Below, piece after piece: positions 45,480 through 54,610 of a stretch of DNA of 64,000 nt. Position numbers and translations under genes: made by a program. Source of the stretch: Candidatus Zixiibacteriota bacterium (GTDB taxonomy: Bacteria; Zixibacteria; MSB-5A5; GN15; FEB-12); assembly GCA_022571985.1 (NCBI GenBank), contig JACZWU010000005.1, positions 186,001 to 250,000 of the forward strand, in the 5' to 3' direction. Under the pieces are notes generated by a model. That model was given only the letters and a program-made list of their open reading frames with translations, did not search any database and had not been told where the DNA came from. Numbering within the stretch: the stretch's first letter is position 1; every line of letters starts with the position of its first letter.

Positions 45480-46412
45480 ATGCATTTAGAGCTTGAAAAT
45501 ATACGTAAAGTTTACGACCAAAAAGTCGCAGTAGATAATCTCTCGCTATCGGTTCCTAAAGGAGTCATCTATGGCATAATCGGACCAAACGGAGCCGGCA
45601 AAACTACCACTATCAGAATGATAATGAACATTATCGCACCGGATAGCGGGAGAGTTACATTCGATGGCAAGAAATCTAATATCGCGTTTCTTGAACGGGT
45701 TGGTTATCTGCCCGAAGAAAGAGGGCTGTACAAAAACATGACTCTGCGCGAAGTCATCACCTATATGGCTGAGCTCAAAGGCTGCCCTCGCAAAACAACT
45801 GCCACAAGAATTTCCCCCTGGCTTACCAAAATGGGCTTGATTGAGTATATCGACCAGAAAGTTGAAGAGCTCTCCAAAGGCATGCAGCAGAAACTTCAGT
45901 TTGTCACTACTCTGATTCATGAGCCAGACATCATTATTCTTGATGAACTGTTTTCTGGTCTTGACCCTATCAATGTTGAACTTATCAGGGGAGTCTTGAT
46001 GGACTTAAAGAGGGAAGGGAAGACGATTCTTTTTTCCACCCATGTCATGGAGCAGGCCGAAAAACTTTGCGATTATATCTGCATGATTTCAAGCGGCATA
46101 AAAGTTTTAGATGGAACAATGAGCGAAATTAAGTCGCAGTTTGGTAAGAACGCTCTTCATGTCGAAATCAAGGGAGACGGTTCTTTTATTAACGGGCTTC
46201 CGGGAGTGGCCGGTCTAACCGAGTACAGTAACTATCTGGAAATTAAACTGGCTGAAAACGCCAACACTCAGCTAATCTTAAGTAAACTGGTAGAGAAAGT
46301 TGAAGTCCGCCGGTTTGAAATTGCTGAGTCTTCTCTGTATGAAATTTTTATCAGCATGGCTCATATAGACCCAAAAGAGCTGGAAGACAAAGCGAGAGTA
46401 GCGAATGTCTAA
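45480..46412 (+). CDS. ABC exporter ATP-binding subunit (NatA/DRA-like)
   Basis: The 310-residue ATPase has Walker A GPNGAGKTT at residues 35-43, a signature of the form LSKGMQQK (Ser-Lys-Gly replaces the usual Ser-Gly-Gly) at about 131-138 and Walker B IIILDELFSGLD near 151. The C-terminal 90 residues are the DUF4162-like extension of NatA-type ATPases. It overlaps the permease gene by eight bases. NatAB-type systems export Na+ or drugs; the substrate here is unknown. Confidence 0.94.
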   Translation: MHLELENIRKVYDQKVAVDNLSLSVPKGVIYGIIGPNGAGKTTTIRMIMNIIAPDSGRVTFDGKKSNIAFLERVGYLPEERGLYKNMTLREVITYMAELKGCPRKTTATRISPWLTKMGLIEYIDQKVEELSKGMQQKLQFVTTLIHEPDIIILDELFSGLDPINVELIRGVLMDLKREGKTILFSTHVMEQAEKLCDYICMISSGIKVLDGTMSEIKSQFGKNALHVEIKGDGSFINGLPGVAGLTEYSNYLEIKLAENANTQLILSKLVEKVEVRRFEIAESSLYEIFISMAHIDPKELEDKARVANV

Positions 46413-47721
46413 AATTTGGGTTGTTATAAAATGTGAATACGCGCAGGTCGTTAAGAAGAAATCTTTCATTATCAGTATATTCTTAATACCGGCGCTGATG
46501 GCCGCCTTTGGTATTCTTCCGGCTATGCTGGCTACTAAATCGGCCAGCTCAACCCAGTTTCTGGCGGTCGTCGATCAGAGTGGTGCAGGTGTTGGGGAAG
46601 AGTTTAAGTCTGCCCTGGAGCGCTACAAGCTTGATGACGGCGAAACCCCCTACTATGAGATAGATGATATTATTCTTATCACTCCCGGTGACAGCGACGC
46701 GTTTGTCTCTACCGTTGATTCATTGACGAAAGCATTAAATGACGAAGAAATTAAATACTTTCTCATTTTCAAGCCGGGCATAGAAGATGCCGACAGCAAC
46801 ATGGCTCTGGTTACCAATTCTGAAAGTTTCAGAACTGTTTCACGCTTTGAAAAAATTGTTTCACATATCGCTTCAACCATGAGACTCAAGAAATCCGATA
46901 TCAATCTGGGTGTAGATTCTGTTCTAGCCTTAACCCGGCGCGTTGACCTGCCCCGAAGAGATGCCCAGGGAGAATCCGTTGATTTCGAAACAAAATATCT
47001 TGCTTCGATGATCTTCATTTCACTGATAATGTTTGTCATAATAGGCTACGGCCAGGTCATAATGCGCTCAGTTATCGAAGAAAAGACGTCTCGGATTATG
47101 GAAGTGCTGGTTTCCTCCATTACTCCCTTTCAACTTATGTTGGGAAAAGTATTTGGGTTGGGGGGCGCCACACTTACTCAATTATTCATCTGGATATTTA
47201 TGGGGGCAGCGCTGTATTTCGGAAGCGGAGCCTTTGCTGTTGCGATTGATCCGGGAATAGCGAAAATAGTTTTTAATCCTGTGGTACTAACGTTTTTCTG
47301 CTTATTTCTGATTTTTGGCTATCTAATGTTTGCTACTTTGTTTGCTCTCTTGGGCTCTATTGTCAACAGCGAAAAAGAAGCGCAGAACTTTGTTATGCCG
47401 CTTACAATGCTATTAGTAGTACCGTTCGTAATTGGGATAGCAATTATACAGGAGCCTAATTCTACTATGGCGCGGACACTTTCTATGATTCCGTTTTTTG
47501 CGCCAACTCTGATGATGATGCGAGTTATCTTTGTAGCCCCAAGCGTAACCGAATATTCGTTTTTCTCAGGTATTTTAGGTGAAGCCATACTTTCTTTTGT
47601 TTTGCTGCTGGTTACCACCTTTTTTGTTATCTGGCTCTCGGCCAGGATATTTCGTATAGGTATCCTGATGTATGGCAAACGACCAACGCTGCCTGAAATA
47701 ATTAAATGGGTAAGGTACTAA
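46405..47721 (+). CDS. ABC exporter permease (NatB/ABC-2 type)
   Basis: The 438-residue permease has one N-terminal helix (KSFIISIFLIPALMAAFGIL), a large extracytoplasmic domain (about 50-200) and five or six C-terminal helices. The coupling segment VIEEKTSRIMEVLVSSITPF is typical of ABC-2/NatB proteins. It overlaps the ATPase gene, so they form one exporter. Confidence 0.92.
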   Translation: MSKIWVVIKCEYAQVVKKKSFIISIFLIPALMAAFGILPAMLATKSASSTQFLAVVDQSGAGVGEEFKSALERYKLDDGETPYYEIDDIILITPGDSDAFVSTVDSLTKALNDEEIKYFLIFKPGIEDADSNMALVTNSESFRTVSRFEKIVSHIASTMRLKKSDINLGVDSVLALTRRVDLPRRDAQGESVDFETKYLASMIFISLIMFVIIGYGQVIMRSVIEEKTSRIMEVLVSSITPFQLMLGKVFGLGGATLTQLFIWIFMGAALYFGSGAFAVAIDPGIAKIVFNPVVLTFFCLFLIFGYLMFATLFALLGSIVNSEKEAQNFVMPLTMLLVVPFVIGIAIIQEPNSTMARTLSMIPFFAPTLMMMRVIFVAPSVTEYSFFSGILGEAILSFVLLLVTTFFVIWLSARIFRIGILMYGKRPTLPEIIKWVRY

Positions 47722-47722
47722 A

Positions 47723-48628
47723 GTGATTAGAAAAAGTTCGTTCCCCAAAGTTCTGCTGCTGCTGGCAGCCTTTGTCTTTTTTACAGCTAATACCGTTCAT
47801 ATTTTAGAAATTGATAATGCCGAGCTGCTGGCTTCCGATAATCCCACCTATCAATTCGATTTTGATACTGTTAAGAAAAAAGGCCCGTACTTAAATCTAA
47901 AGTCCGCCATTCTTGTCAATTACGAAAACGGACAAGTGTTATATAGCAAAAACGCCAACCAGGTCCGGCCGATTGCTTCGATTACCAAGCTTGTGGCGGC
48001 AATGGTCATTCTCGACAAAGGAATAGATCTGAATCGCACCGAGAAAATTACTAAAAAAGACGCCCGACGCTCCTCCAGGTCTCGACTCAAAATCGGCTAT
48101 GAAGTAAAGCTCGAAGATCTACTGGTAGCGGCGCTCATGAACTCCGACAACCGGGCTATGCGGGCGCTGGCCAGGGCAACTTCAGGTTCCAGCGAGGCTT
48201 TCGCGGTGGAAATGAACATAAAAGTCAGGTCCCTTGGTTTGAAAAAAACATTGTTCATAGAGCCGACCGGTCTGGACAAAAGAAATGTTTCGACAGCCCA
48301 TGAGGTCGCCAAAATTATTCATTACGCTTTCAAGTACCCCGAACTCGTAGAAATAACCTCAGCTAGAAAACGTCGGATACCTATTCAAAATCACAAAGGC
48401 AGGTATCTTCAGATGGCCAACACCAACTTAATCGTTCTGTCGCCATATAAAGTTTTGACAGGTAAAACCGGTTATACTCGCGCCGCAGATTACTGCCTGG
48501 GCACTCTGGTACAGGACAAATCAGGGGAGAGGCTGACAGTTGTAGTCCTGGGTGTGCCGGGCGACAAACTCCGCTTCCGCGAAATCCGCAAACTGATAGA
48601 CTGGGGCTATAAGCAGATTTACATGTAG
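47723..48628 (+). CDS. D-alanyl-D-alanine carboxypeptidase/endopeptidase (S11)
   Basis: The 301-residue penicillin-binding protein has a signal/anchor helix (VLLLLAAFVFFTANTV), the catalytic SITK at 86-89, SDN at 141-143 and KTG at about 248-250. It is the short PBP7-like form without the C-terminal domain of DacA. It would cleave peptide cross-links or terminal D-Ala in the periplasm. The GTG start lies one base after the permease stop, so it is part of the same transcript. Confidence 0.92.
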   Translation: MIRKSSFPKVLLLLAAFVFFTANTVHILEIDNAELLASDNPTYQFDFDTVKKKGPYLNLKSAILVNYENGQVLYSKNANQVRPIASITKLVAAMVILDKGIDLNRTEKITKKDARRSSRSRLKIGYEVKLEDLLVAALMNSDNRAMRALARATSGSSEAFAVEMNIKVRSLGLKKTLFIEPTGLDKRNVSTAHEVAKIIHYAFKYPELVEITSARKRRIPIQNHKGRYLQMANTNLIVLSPYKVLTGKTGYTRAADYCLGTLVQDKSGERLTVVVLGVPGDKLRFREIRKLIDWGYKQIYM

Positions 48629-48663
48629 GGGGAGTGCTAGTTTTCGCATCAAGAGTCAGTAGT

Positions 48664-48736
48664 AGTCATCCTGAGCTTGTCGAAGGGTGACGGGAGTGTG
48701 AGTAGGTCGAAACCCGCCTCTTGGGTGTGGTTTCGA
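48664..48736. repeat. Palindromic intergenic repeats (cluster 3)
   Basis: It holds a TCCTGAGCTTGTCGAAGGG unit and a GTAGG-led hairpin with stem GTCGAAACC/GGTTTCGAC (48705-48736) around CGCCTCTTGGGTGT. No gene is seen here. Confidence 0.75.
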
Positions 48737-48829
48737 CATCTTTAGTCGTTCCACATTGATGGGCTTGACGTGGAGTCCAAACTTGCCATATTAGCATCTA
48801 ATCTGTAATGATGATTGAAGGAATCAAGT

Positions 48830-49480
48830 ATGAATATCAAGATAAACTTAGATATGTTGGGAAAGGAGTATCAAGCACTATTCGAAGTTCTTGAGAGCAA
48901 TAGAAAGGAAGGAAACATAACTATTGAAGAAAAGTTAGAACTTGCAATGTTATATATTGAATTAGACGAGGAAGAGCCGGCCCTGAATATTTATGAAGAA
49001 ATCCTGGAAGAATATCCGCAAAATGCACAGGCGAAAATGTGGTTTGCTCATTTCAACCTGCATTATAGAAGTTACTTAGAGGAGAATATTTATGTTAGTT
49101 TGAAGTTGGCTGAAGAAATTATCAAGCTTGGCGATGAAACGGCTGCTTTCGGGTACTCCATAAAATCACATGGGTTAGATGAACTAGGCCAGACAGATAG
49201 ACGCGATGAACAAATTGAAGCTTTGCAAAAATCTGTGCAGCTTTGTCCGCATTGGAACTTTAATCATGAACATCTCGCTATTTTATATGATAAAGAAGGT
49301 AGAATTGTAGAAGCAATTGAACAATATGAAAAAGCAGGTGAGAATTATATCGATGATTTTGATCCGGACTGGGGACCAATTAAACGATACTTTGAGGCAG
49401 TAATAACTGGCCGGGTTGTAGGAAAGTTACATAAGAGGGATAGATTGAGGAAAATCGAAGAACTAAGGAAACTCTTGTAG
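48830..49480 (+). CDS. TPR-like protein, function unknown
   Basis: The protein of about 216 residues is helical and acidic, with tetratricopeptide-like repeats: LELAMLYIELDEEEPALNIY, then ALQKSVQLCPHWNFNHEHLA and AILYDKEGRIVEAIEQYEKA. AAGGA lies seven bases before the ATG at 48830, preferred over an in-frame TTG five codons upstream. It is cytoplasmic, with no signal or membrane segment. Repeat clusters lie on both sides. TPR proteins are scaffolds, and the partner is not identifiable. Confidence 0.75.
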   Translation: MNIKINLDMLGKEYQALFEVLESNRKEGNITIEEKLELAMLYIELDEEEPALNIYEEILEEYPQNAQAKMWFAHFNLHYRSYLEENIYVSLKLAEEIIKLGDETAAFGYSIKSHGLDELGQTDRRDEQIEALQKSVQLCPHWNFNHEHLAILYDKEGRIVEAIEQYEKAGENYIDDFDPDWGPIKRYFEAVITGRVVGKLHKRDRLRKIEELRKLL

Positions 49481-49488
49481 AAATGTAG

Positions 49489-49774
49489 TAGGCCGGAGGT
49501 GGCCCACCCCACGGGACTTTGACATTTATGGTCGGTCCAGTCTGGGATACTATAATCTAGAATTATTTGCAAATATCACCGACTGGATTCCACGTCAAGC
49601 GTGGAATGACGGACTCGATAATTTCAAGAACAAATTAAATTGGATCGGCGGGGTGGCCCAGCCCACGGGACTTTGCCATTAATGGTGGGCTCCAGAGGTA
49701 AATTTGTAGGGGTTGAATATATTCAACCCTAAAAGCGAGTAGGTCGAAACCCGCCTCTTGGGTGCGGTTTCGAC
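49489..49774. repeat. Palindromic and direct intergenic repeats (cluster 4)
   Basis: A unit with GTGGCCCACCCCACGGGAC is present at about 49499 and again near 49653 with small changes (a direct repeat of about 45 bases). A GGATTCCACG...CGTGGAATGAC unit lies at 49584-49611, a GTAGG-led perfect palindrome at 49707-49729 (GGGTTGAATA and its complement), and a GTAGG-led hairpin with stem GTCGAAACC/GGTTTCGAC at 49739-49774. No gene is seen between the TPR gene and leuS. Confidence 0.75.
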
Positions 49775-49894
49775 AATTAGGTGAACCGAGAAAACACAAC
49801 GTCCCATAAGATATATTATGTTAACTTATGGCAAATGCTTAAATAGCAGCTAGTTCGAAGAGAGCCTTTATATTGTCATTGATTAGATTAAAGG

Positions 49895-52396
49895 CTATTT
49901 TACCACTATATTAAGAATACGCCCCGGGACATAGATTATCTTCTTAATCTCTCCTTGATTGGTATAAGAAGTCACCCTTGAGCTATCAAAAGCAGCCTTT
50001 TCGACTGTTTCCTGGTCACAATCAACCGCCACTATTATAGTGTCTCTGAGCTTACCGTTTATCTGAACTGCAATCTTAACTGTGTCTGAGGTTATAGCTT
50101 CAGGGTCGAATTCCGGCCAATCAGACTTGAAAATCGAGCCAGTATCTGCAAGGCCAAATTGCTGCCATAATTCTTCGGCCAAGTGCGGCGCCATTGGGGC
50201 TATCAGCTGCACCGCCTTAACTATAATGTAATCGTTTAGCTGATCGGACTTAAGCTGAGACTGCTCGTAGTCTCTGATAAGCTCCATCAGAGCCGAAATA
50301 GCCGTATTAAAATGAAGCTGCTGATACGACTCTGAAACTCTCTTGATAGTTTGATTGAGTTTCAAATATAACTTCCAGTCACTCTCAGAAATATCGGATT
50401 TCTTAAAGTACTGCTTTAAGTCACAGCCTGAGCTTCGGAATTTTTCATTTAGAGGGTAGAGCTTTTTGAGAACGAATTTCTCAACTCCCGTCAGGCTGTT
50501 ATCAGACCAGAGCACTTCCTTGGCGCTGGGGGCGGTAAAAAACATGGCCAATCGGGTGACATCCACTCCACGCTGGTCCATCAAAGAAATCGGCGAGACG
50601 ACATTGCCTTTGGATTTGGACATCACTTCGCCGCTTGCATCCGAGACCATGCCATGGTTGAACATTTTTATGGCCGGCTCCTCGAAATTTGACCAGCCGA
50701 TATCTTTGAGGAATTTCTGGAAAAACCTGAAATATATCAAATGCCCGGTAGCGTGTGTAATTCCGCCAATGTATAAATCAATCGGAAGCCAGCTATCGGC
50801 TTTTTCTTTATCAAACGGCGCCTTATCGTTTTTGGCGTCGAGATAGCGCAGATAGTACCAGGAGGAGCATACGAATGTATCCATGGTGTCAGCATCGCGT
50901 CTGGCCTCTCCCCCGCATTCGGGGCATTTCGTATTGACAAATTCAGGTACATCTTCGAGTGGTGATCTCCCTTTGGGGATAAAATTTTCAACGTCAGGTA
51001 ATATTACCGGCAGCTGATCTTCAGGAACGGCTATTTCCCCGCACTTCCGGCAATGAATAATAGGTATGGGACAGCCCCAATAGCGCTGTCGCGATATGAG
51101 CCAGTCACGCAGCTTAAACTGCTTCTTCTTACGGCCGATATTATGAGTTTCAGCATGCTCGGTGACAGCGTCTATTGCTTCCTGCCCCGACAATCCGTCA
51201 AATTCGCCTGAGTTGACCATTGGTCCGGCGTCAGTATAGGCATCATCCATCTCGTTGACATTCAACATAGTATCTTTGTTCGGGTGAATTACTACTTTAA
51301 TGGGTATGTCATATTTTTTGGCAAACGTGAAATCCCGGCTGTCATGCGCCGGAACTCCCATGACAGCCCCGGTGCCATAGCCTGCCAAGACGTAATCAGC
51401 CACCCAGAGCTGGACTTTCTCATCGTTAAACGGGTTGAAAGCGTACTTGCCGGTAAAGACGCCATCTTTTTCGTCACTTGCCGCTGTGCGCTCGATATCG
51501 GTCTTTGCCATGGCCGCACGACGGTATTCGTCAACTTGCTGCTGCTTTTCTGAATCAAGATTGAGTGAGTTCAAAATCTCGGATTCCGGCGAGATAGCCA
51601 TAAAGGTCACGCCATAAATAGTATCCGGTCTGGTCGTATAGACCGGAAGTTTTTCGCCGGATTCTTCAATCGTAAAATCTATCTCAGCGCCATATGACCG
51701 CCCGATCCATTCTCGCTGAATAGCTTTCAAATGCTCCGGCCAGCCCTCGAGCGTATCGAGTCCGTCTACTAAGCGGTCGGCATAGTCTGTAATTTTGAAA
51801 TACCACTGCACCTGTTCTTTCTTTTCTACCAGCGTGTCACAGCGTTCACAGCGGCCGTCTTTGACCTGTTCGTTGGCCAGCACAGTCTTATCTTCGGGGC
51901 ACCAGTTGACAAAGCCTTTTTTGCGGTAAGCCAGGCCTTTATTAAAGAGCTGAATAAAAAACCACTGAGTCCATTTGTAATAATCCGGCTCCGACGAGAC
52001 CACTTCCCTGTCCCAGTCATACAAGATGCCGACTTTTTGAAGAGTCTTGCGGGAGGCTTCGATATTTGACATCGTCCATTCTTTAGGGTGAATACCTCTC
52101 TTGATAGCAGCGCGCTCTGCCGGCAGCCCGAACGAGTCCCAGCCAAAGGGATGCAGCACATCTTTGCCTTTCATCATCTGCCAGCGGGCTACGGCATCGC
52201 CGATGATATAGTTGCGGAAATGCCCCATGTGAATATCACCAGAGGGATAAGCGAACATTTCCAGCATGTAAAATTTATTTTTGGGGTCAGGCTTAGCAGG
52301 CGCTTTAAACAGACCGCTTGTCTGCCAGTGGCGCTGCCATTTGGCTTCTATTGTCTTAAAGTCGTAACGTTCGCTTTTTATTTCAGTAGAGGACAT
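49895..52396 (-). CDS. leuS: Leucyl-tRNA synthetase
   Basis: The 833-residue class I synthetase charges tRNA-Leu. The HIGH-type motif PSGDIHMGHFRNYIIGD is near residue 52 and the KMSKS loop VMSKSKGNVVSP near 585. The CP1 editing domain lies between, with AVMGVPAHDSRDF. Zinc-type Cys pairs (CRKCG near 435, CPECG near 480) are present. The length is normal. It is monocistronic or the last gene after the deacetylase (91-base gap). Confidence 0.97.
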   Translation of the reverse strand: MSSTEIKSERYDFKTIEAKWQRHWQTSGLFKAPAKPDPKNKFYMLEMFAYPSGDIHMGHFRNYIIGDAVARWQMMKGKDVLHPFGWDSFGLPAERAAIKRGIHPKEWTMSNIEASRKTLQKVGILYDWDREVVSSEPDYYKWTQWFFIQLFNKGLAYRKKGFVNWCPEDKTVLANEQVKDGRCERCDTLVEKKEQVQWYFKITDYADRLVDGLDTLEGWPEHLKAIQREWIGRSYGAEIDFTIEESGEKLPVYTTRPDTIYGVTFMAISPESEILNSLNLDSEKQQQVDEYRRAAMAKTDIERTAASDEKDGVFTGKYAFNPFNDEKVQLWVADYVLAGYGTGAVMGVPAHDSRDFTFAKKYDIPIKVVIHPNKDTMLNVNEMDDAYTDAGPMVNSGEFDGLSGQEAIDAVTEHAETHNIGRKKKQFKLRDWLISRQRYWGCPIPIIHCRKCGEIAVPEDQLPVILPDVENFIPKGRSPLEDVPEFVNTKCPECGGEARRDADTMDTFVCSSWYYLRYLDAKNDKAPFDKEKADSWLPIDLYIGGITHATGHLIYFRFFQKFLKDIGWSNFEEPAIKMFNHGMVSDASGEVMSKSKGNVVSPISLMDQRGVDVTRLAMFFTAPSAKEVLWSDNSLTGVEKFVLKKLYPLNEKFRSSGCDLKQYFKKSDISESDWKLYLKLNQTIKRVSESYQQLHFNTAISALMELIRDYEQSQLKSDQLNDYIIVKAVQLIAPMAPHLAEELWQQFGLADTGSIFKSDWPEFDPEAITSDTVKIAVQINGKLRDTIIVAVDCDQETVEKAAFDSSRVTSYTNQGEIKKIIYVPGRILNIVVK

Positions 52397-52487
52397 TTGT
52401 AAACTCTTCGGTCAATTTATTACCGGGCATTATAGGAGAAACGGGAGCATACTGCAATAATTAACAGTTAGCTGTAATGAGGAGAAA

Positions 52488-53300
52488 TCAGGGGCGTCCG
52501 AGTAATTTATTTAATAAAACAGTACCGACAGACAGGGCCGTGGCCGAGCGGCATAGCGCTTTGTGAAATGGATATAATCCTGTGCGGCCGAGTTTCTGCA
52601 TCACCGAATCGGGGCTGTCAAAAAAGTAAACAGGAACTCTGCCCATAGCCAGATTTGAATCCGAATTATCAGGAAATGACATCGTAAAAGAGGACTTGTA
52701 GCCTGCTTTCTCTGTCGCATCCAATACTCTTTGATTCGTCTTACCAAAAGGAAAGCTCATGGTTTCGACCGGCTTCCCCGTTATTTCTTCGAGTATATTT
52801 TTAGACTCAGAAAGTTCAGAACCAAGAGCTTTGTCGTCCAGACTTGAAAGACCAACATGGCGGTGGCCGTGACTGCCGAAATCGACGCCAATTTCTGACA
52901 GATATTCAATCTGCTGACGGCTCAGGTGTGGCTCGGACTTAAAAAATGAGCTGTAGTCCCAGCTATTGTTTTTGCCTACATACGATGTCGGCACAAAAAT
53001 TGTCGGTTTGATCTTATATCTATCGATAAGCGGCGGCAGAACGGCAGCCAGATGGGCGTAGCCGTCGTCGAAAGTTATGGCAATCTTTCGGCTGTCATTA
53101 GCGCTCATAAGCTCACTAACCGAAACAAACTGACAGCCGTTATCAGAAAGCGACTCTAACAATATGCACATTCTTTTAGGAGAATAGTTGGTCGAGCCGA
53201 ATGAGAGAGAGCCGGTCAGCTTGTGGAAGACCAGTACGTTGCGGCAAGCGCTGTCTTCTTTTATAAAAGATTCATCCTTAAGAAGATTGTCAGATGACAT
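52488..53300 (-). CDS. Polysaccharide deacetylase (NodB/CE4-like)
   Basis: The 270-residue protein has ITFDDGYAHLAAVLPPL near residue 73 (metal-binding Asp-Asp), GSHGHRHVGLSSLDD near 140 (HxxxH) and MSFPFGKTNQRVLDAT near 185, the CE4 pattern. There is no clear signal peptide, so it may be cytoplasmic or peripheral. Its start overlaps the M16 peptidase gene by 11 bases. It would deacetylate an N-acetylated sugar polymer or precursor. Confidence 0.88.
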   Translation of the reverse strand: MSSDNLLKDESFIKEDSACRNVLVFHKLTGSLSFGSTNYSPKRMCILLESLSDNGCQFVSVSELMSANDSRKIAITFDDGYAHLAAVLPPLIDRYKIKPTIFVPTSYVGKNNSWDYSSFFKSEPHLSRQQIEYLSEIGVDFGSHGHRHVGLSSLDDKALGSELSESKNILEEITGKPVETMSFPFGKTNQRVLDATEKAGYKSSFTMSFPDNSDSNLAMGRVPVYFFDSPDSVMQKLGRTGLYPFHKALCRSATALSVGTVLLNKLLGRP

Positions 53301-54570
53301 TTTCGAGGGCCTTCTTATTAGCCGGTCCTTTGACAGCTATGGCCAGCCTATCGTTATCAAACATCAGATTGGCAACTTTTAAAATGTCAGCTGATTTGAG
53401 ACTGTCAATTTCTTTCAAAGTCTGGTCAAGCGAGTAGAATCGCTCCAGGACCAGCTCCTGTCGGGCCAGTCTGTTCATTCTGGCCGAGGTTGATTCCATA
53501 GCCAGTGTCAGATTTCCCTTAAGCTGAGCCTTGATCTGATCCATGGTGATAGCTGGCAATTTCTTTTTCTTTAGTCTGTAACATTCTTTGAGCATCATGC
53601 CCAGGGCCTCTGTCAGGCTTTTTGGTTCGGTAGCAACATAGGCTCCGAATATTCCGGCGTCTCGGAATGTTTCATGATAAGTATAAACCGTGTAGGCCAG
53701 ACCTTTTTGTTCTCTTATCTTTTGAAACAAAACCGACGACATCCCCCCGCCCAGATAAGTACTGAGCGCGATTACCGCCGTTCTTAAGGGATCACGATAA
53801 TTTATTCCCGGAAAACCAATGCAGAGATGAGACTGGCTTTGTCCGTTTGAATCTACTGTCAGACATTTTTGCCTGGTTCGCTCAGCCAAGGCCGGAATCT
53901 CCGCCTTGCCTTGGGCAAAGTTGAATTTTTCTCTGGCAAGTTTGACCAACTTATTGTGAGAGATCGCTCCCGAAACTGCCAGTACTACCGACTCAGCCTT
54001 GTAGTTATTCTTAATATAGTTCAGAATAGACTTGCGCGGCATTTTTGTAACAGTATCGATACTACCCAGTATCGGCCTGCCTAAGGCATGGTCGCCCCAG
54101 TAGGCTTCGGCGAACAAATCATGGACATGGTCAGACGGTGTTTCCAGCGATTCTTTAATCTCTTCGCAAACAACTTTTTTTTCTTTGTTCAGATTATTTG
54201 GTGTCAGGGTCGCATTTTGTGACAGGTCCGCCAAAACATCAAGAGCAGTCTCAAGATGCTCATACATGACTCTGGCCAGGTAACAGGTGCTTTCTTTGGA
54301 TGTGAAAGCGTTCAAGGAGCCGCCGATGTTTTCAAGCTCTGAGGCTATCTGCTTGGCATTGCGGTTCTTGGTTCCCTTAAAGAGCATATGCTCAATTAAG
54401 TGAGTGACGCCGTTCAGCTCCTGAGATTCGTTGCGGGCGCCGACATCGATCCATACCCCTATGGATATGGACCGAACCGACTGATTTCGTTCAGTAACAA
54501 TTCTCAAACCATTCTTGAGAGTTGTTTTCTGATATATGCTGCCATCAGACTGGACAAGCCGCTTAGTCAA
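53290..54570 (-). CDS. M16 zinc peptidase (processing-peptidase-like)
   Basis: The 426-residue protein has the inverted zinc motif HLIEH in GVTHLIEHMLFKGTKNR near residue 58 and the downstream Glu in KKVVCEEIKE near 130. The C-terminal half is the inactive lobe with YLGGGMSSVLFQKIREQKGL near 274. A gene of this family often follows pnp in bacteria. The start is a TTG with AGAGG upstream. The substrate is unknown. Confidence 0.93.
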   Translation of the reverse strand: MTKRLVQSDGSIYQKTTLKNGLRIVTERNQSVRSISIGVWIDVGARNESQELNGVTHLIEHMLFKGTKNRNAKQIASELENIGGSLNAFTSKESTCYLARVMYEHLETALDVLADLSQNATLTPNNLNKEKKVVCEEIKESLETPSDHVHDLFAEAYWGDHALGRPILGSIDTVTKMPRKSILNYIKNNYKAESVVLAVSGAISHNKLVKLAREKFNFAQGKAEIPALAERTRQKCLTVDSNGQSQSHLCIGFPGINYRDPLRTAVIALSTYLGGGMSSVLFQKIREQKGLAYTVYTYHETFRDAGIFGAYVATEPKSLTEALGMMLKECYRLKKKKLPAITMDQIKAQLKGNLTLAMESTSARMNRLARQELVLERFYSLDQTLKEIDSLKSADILKVANLMFDNDRLAIAVKGPANKKALENVI

Positions 54571-54610
54571 TTTTTTTTAACCTCTTAATTGTAAGAGTTT
54601 TCAACCGAGC

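Noticed and set aside
49489-49774. Possible CRISPR-like array
   Set aside because: Only two copies of the direct repeat, irregular spacing, other repeat types in between and no cas genes nearby.
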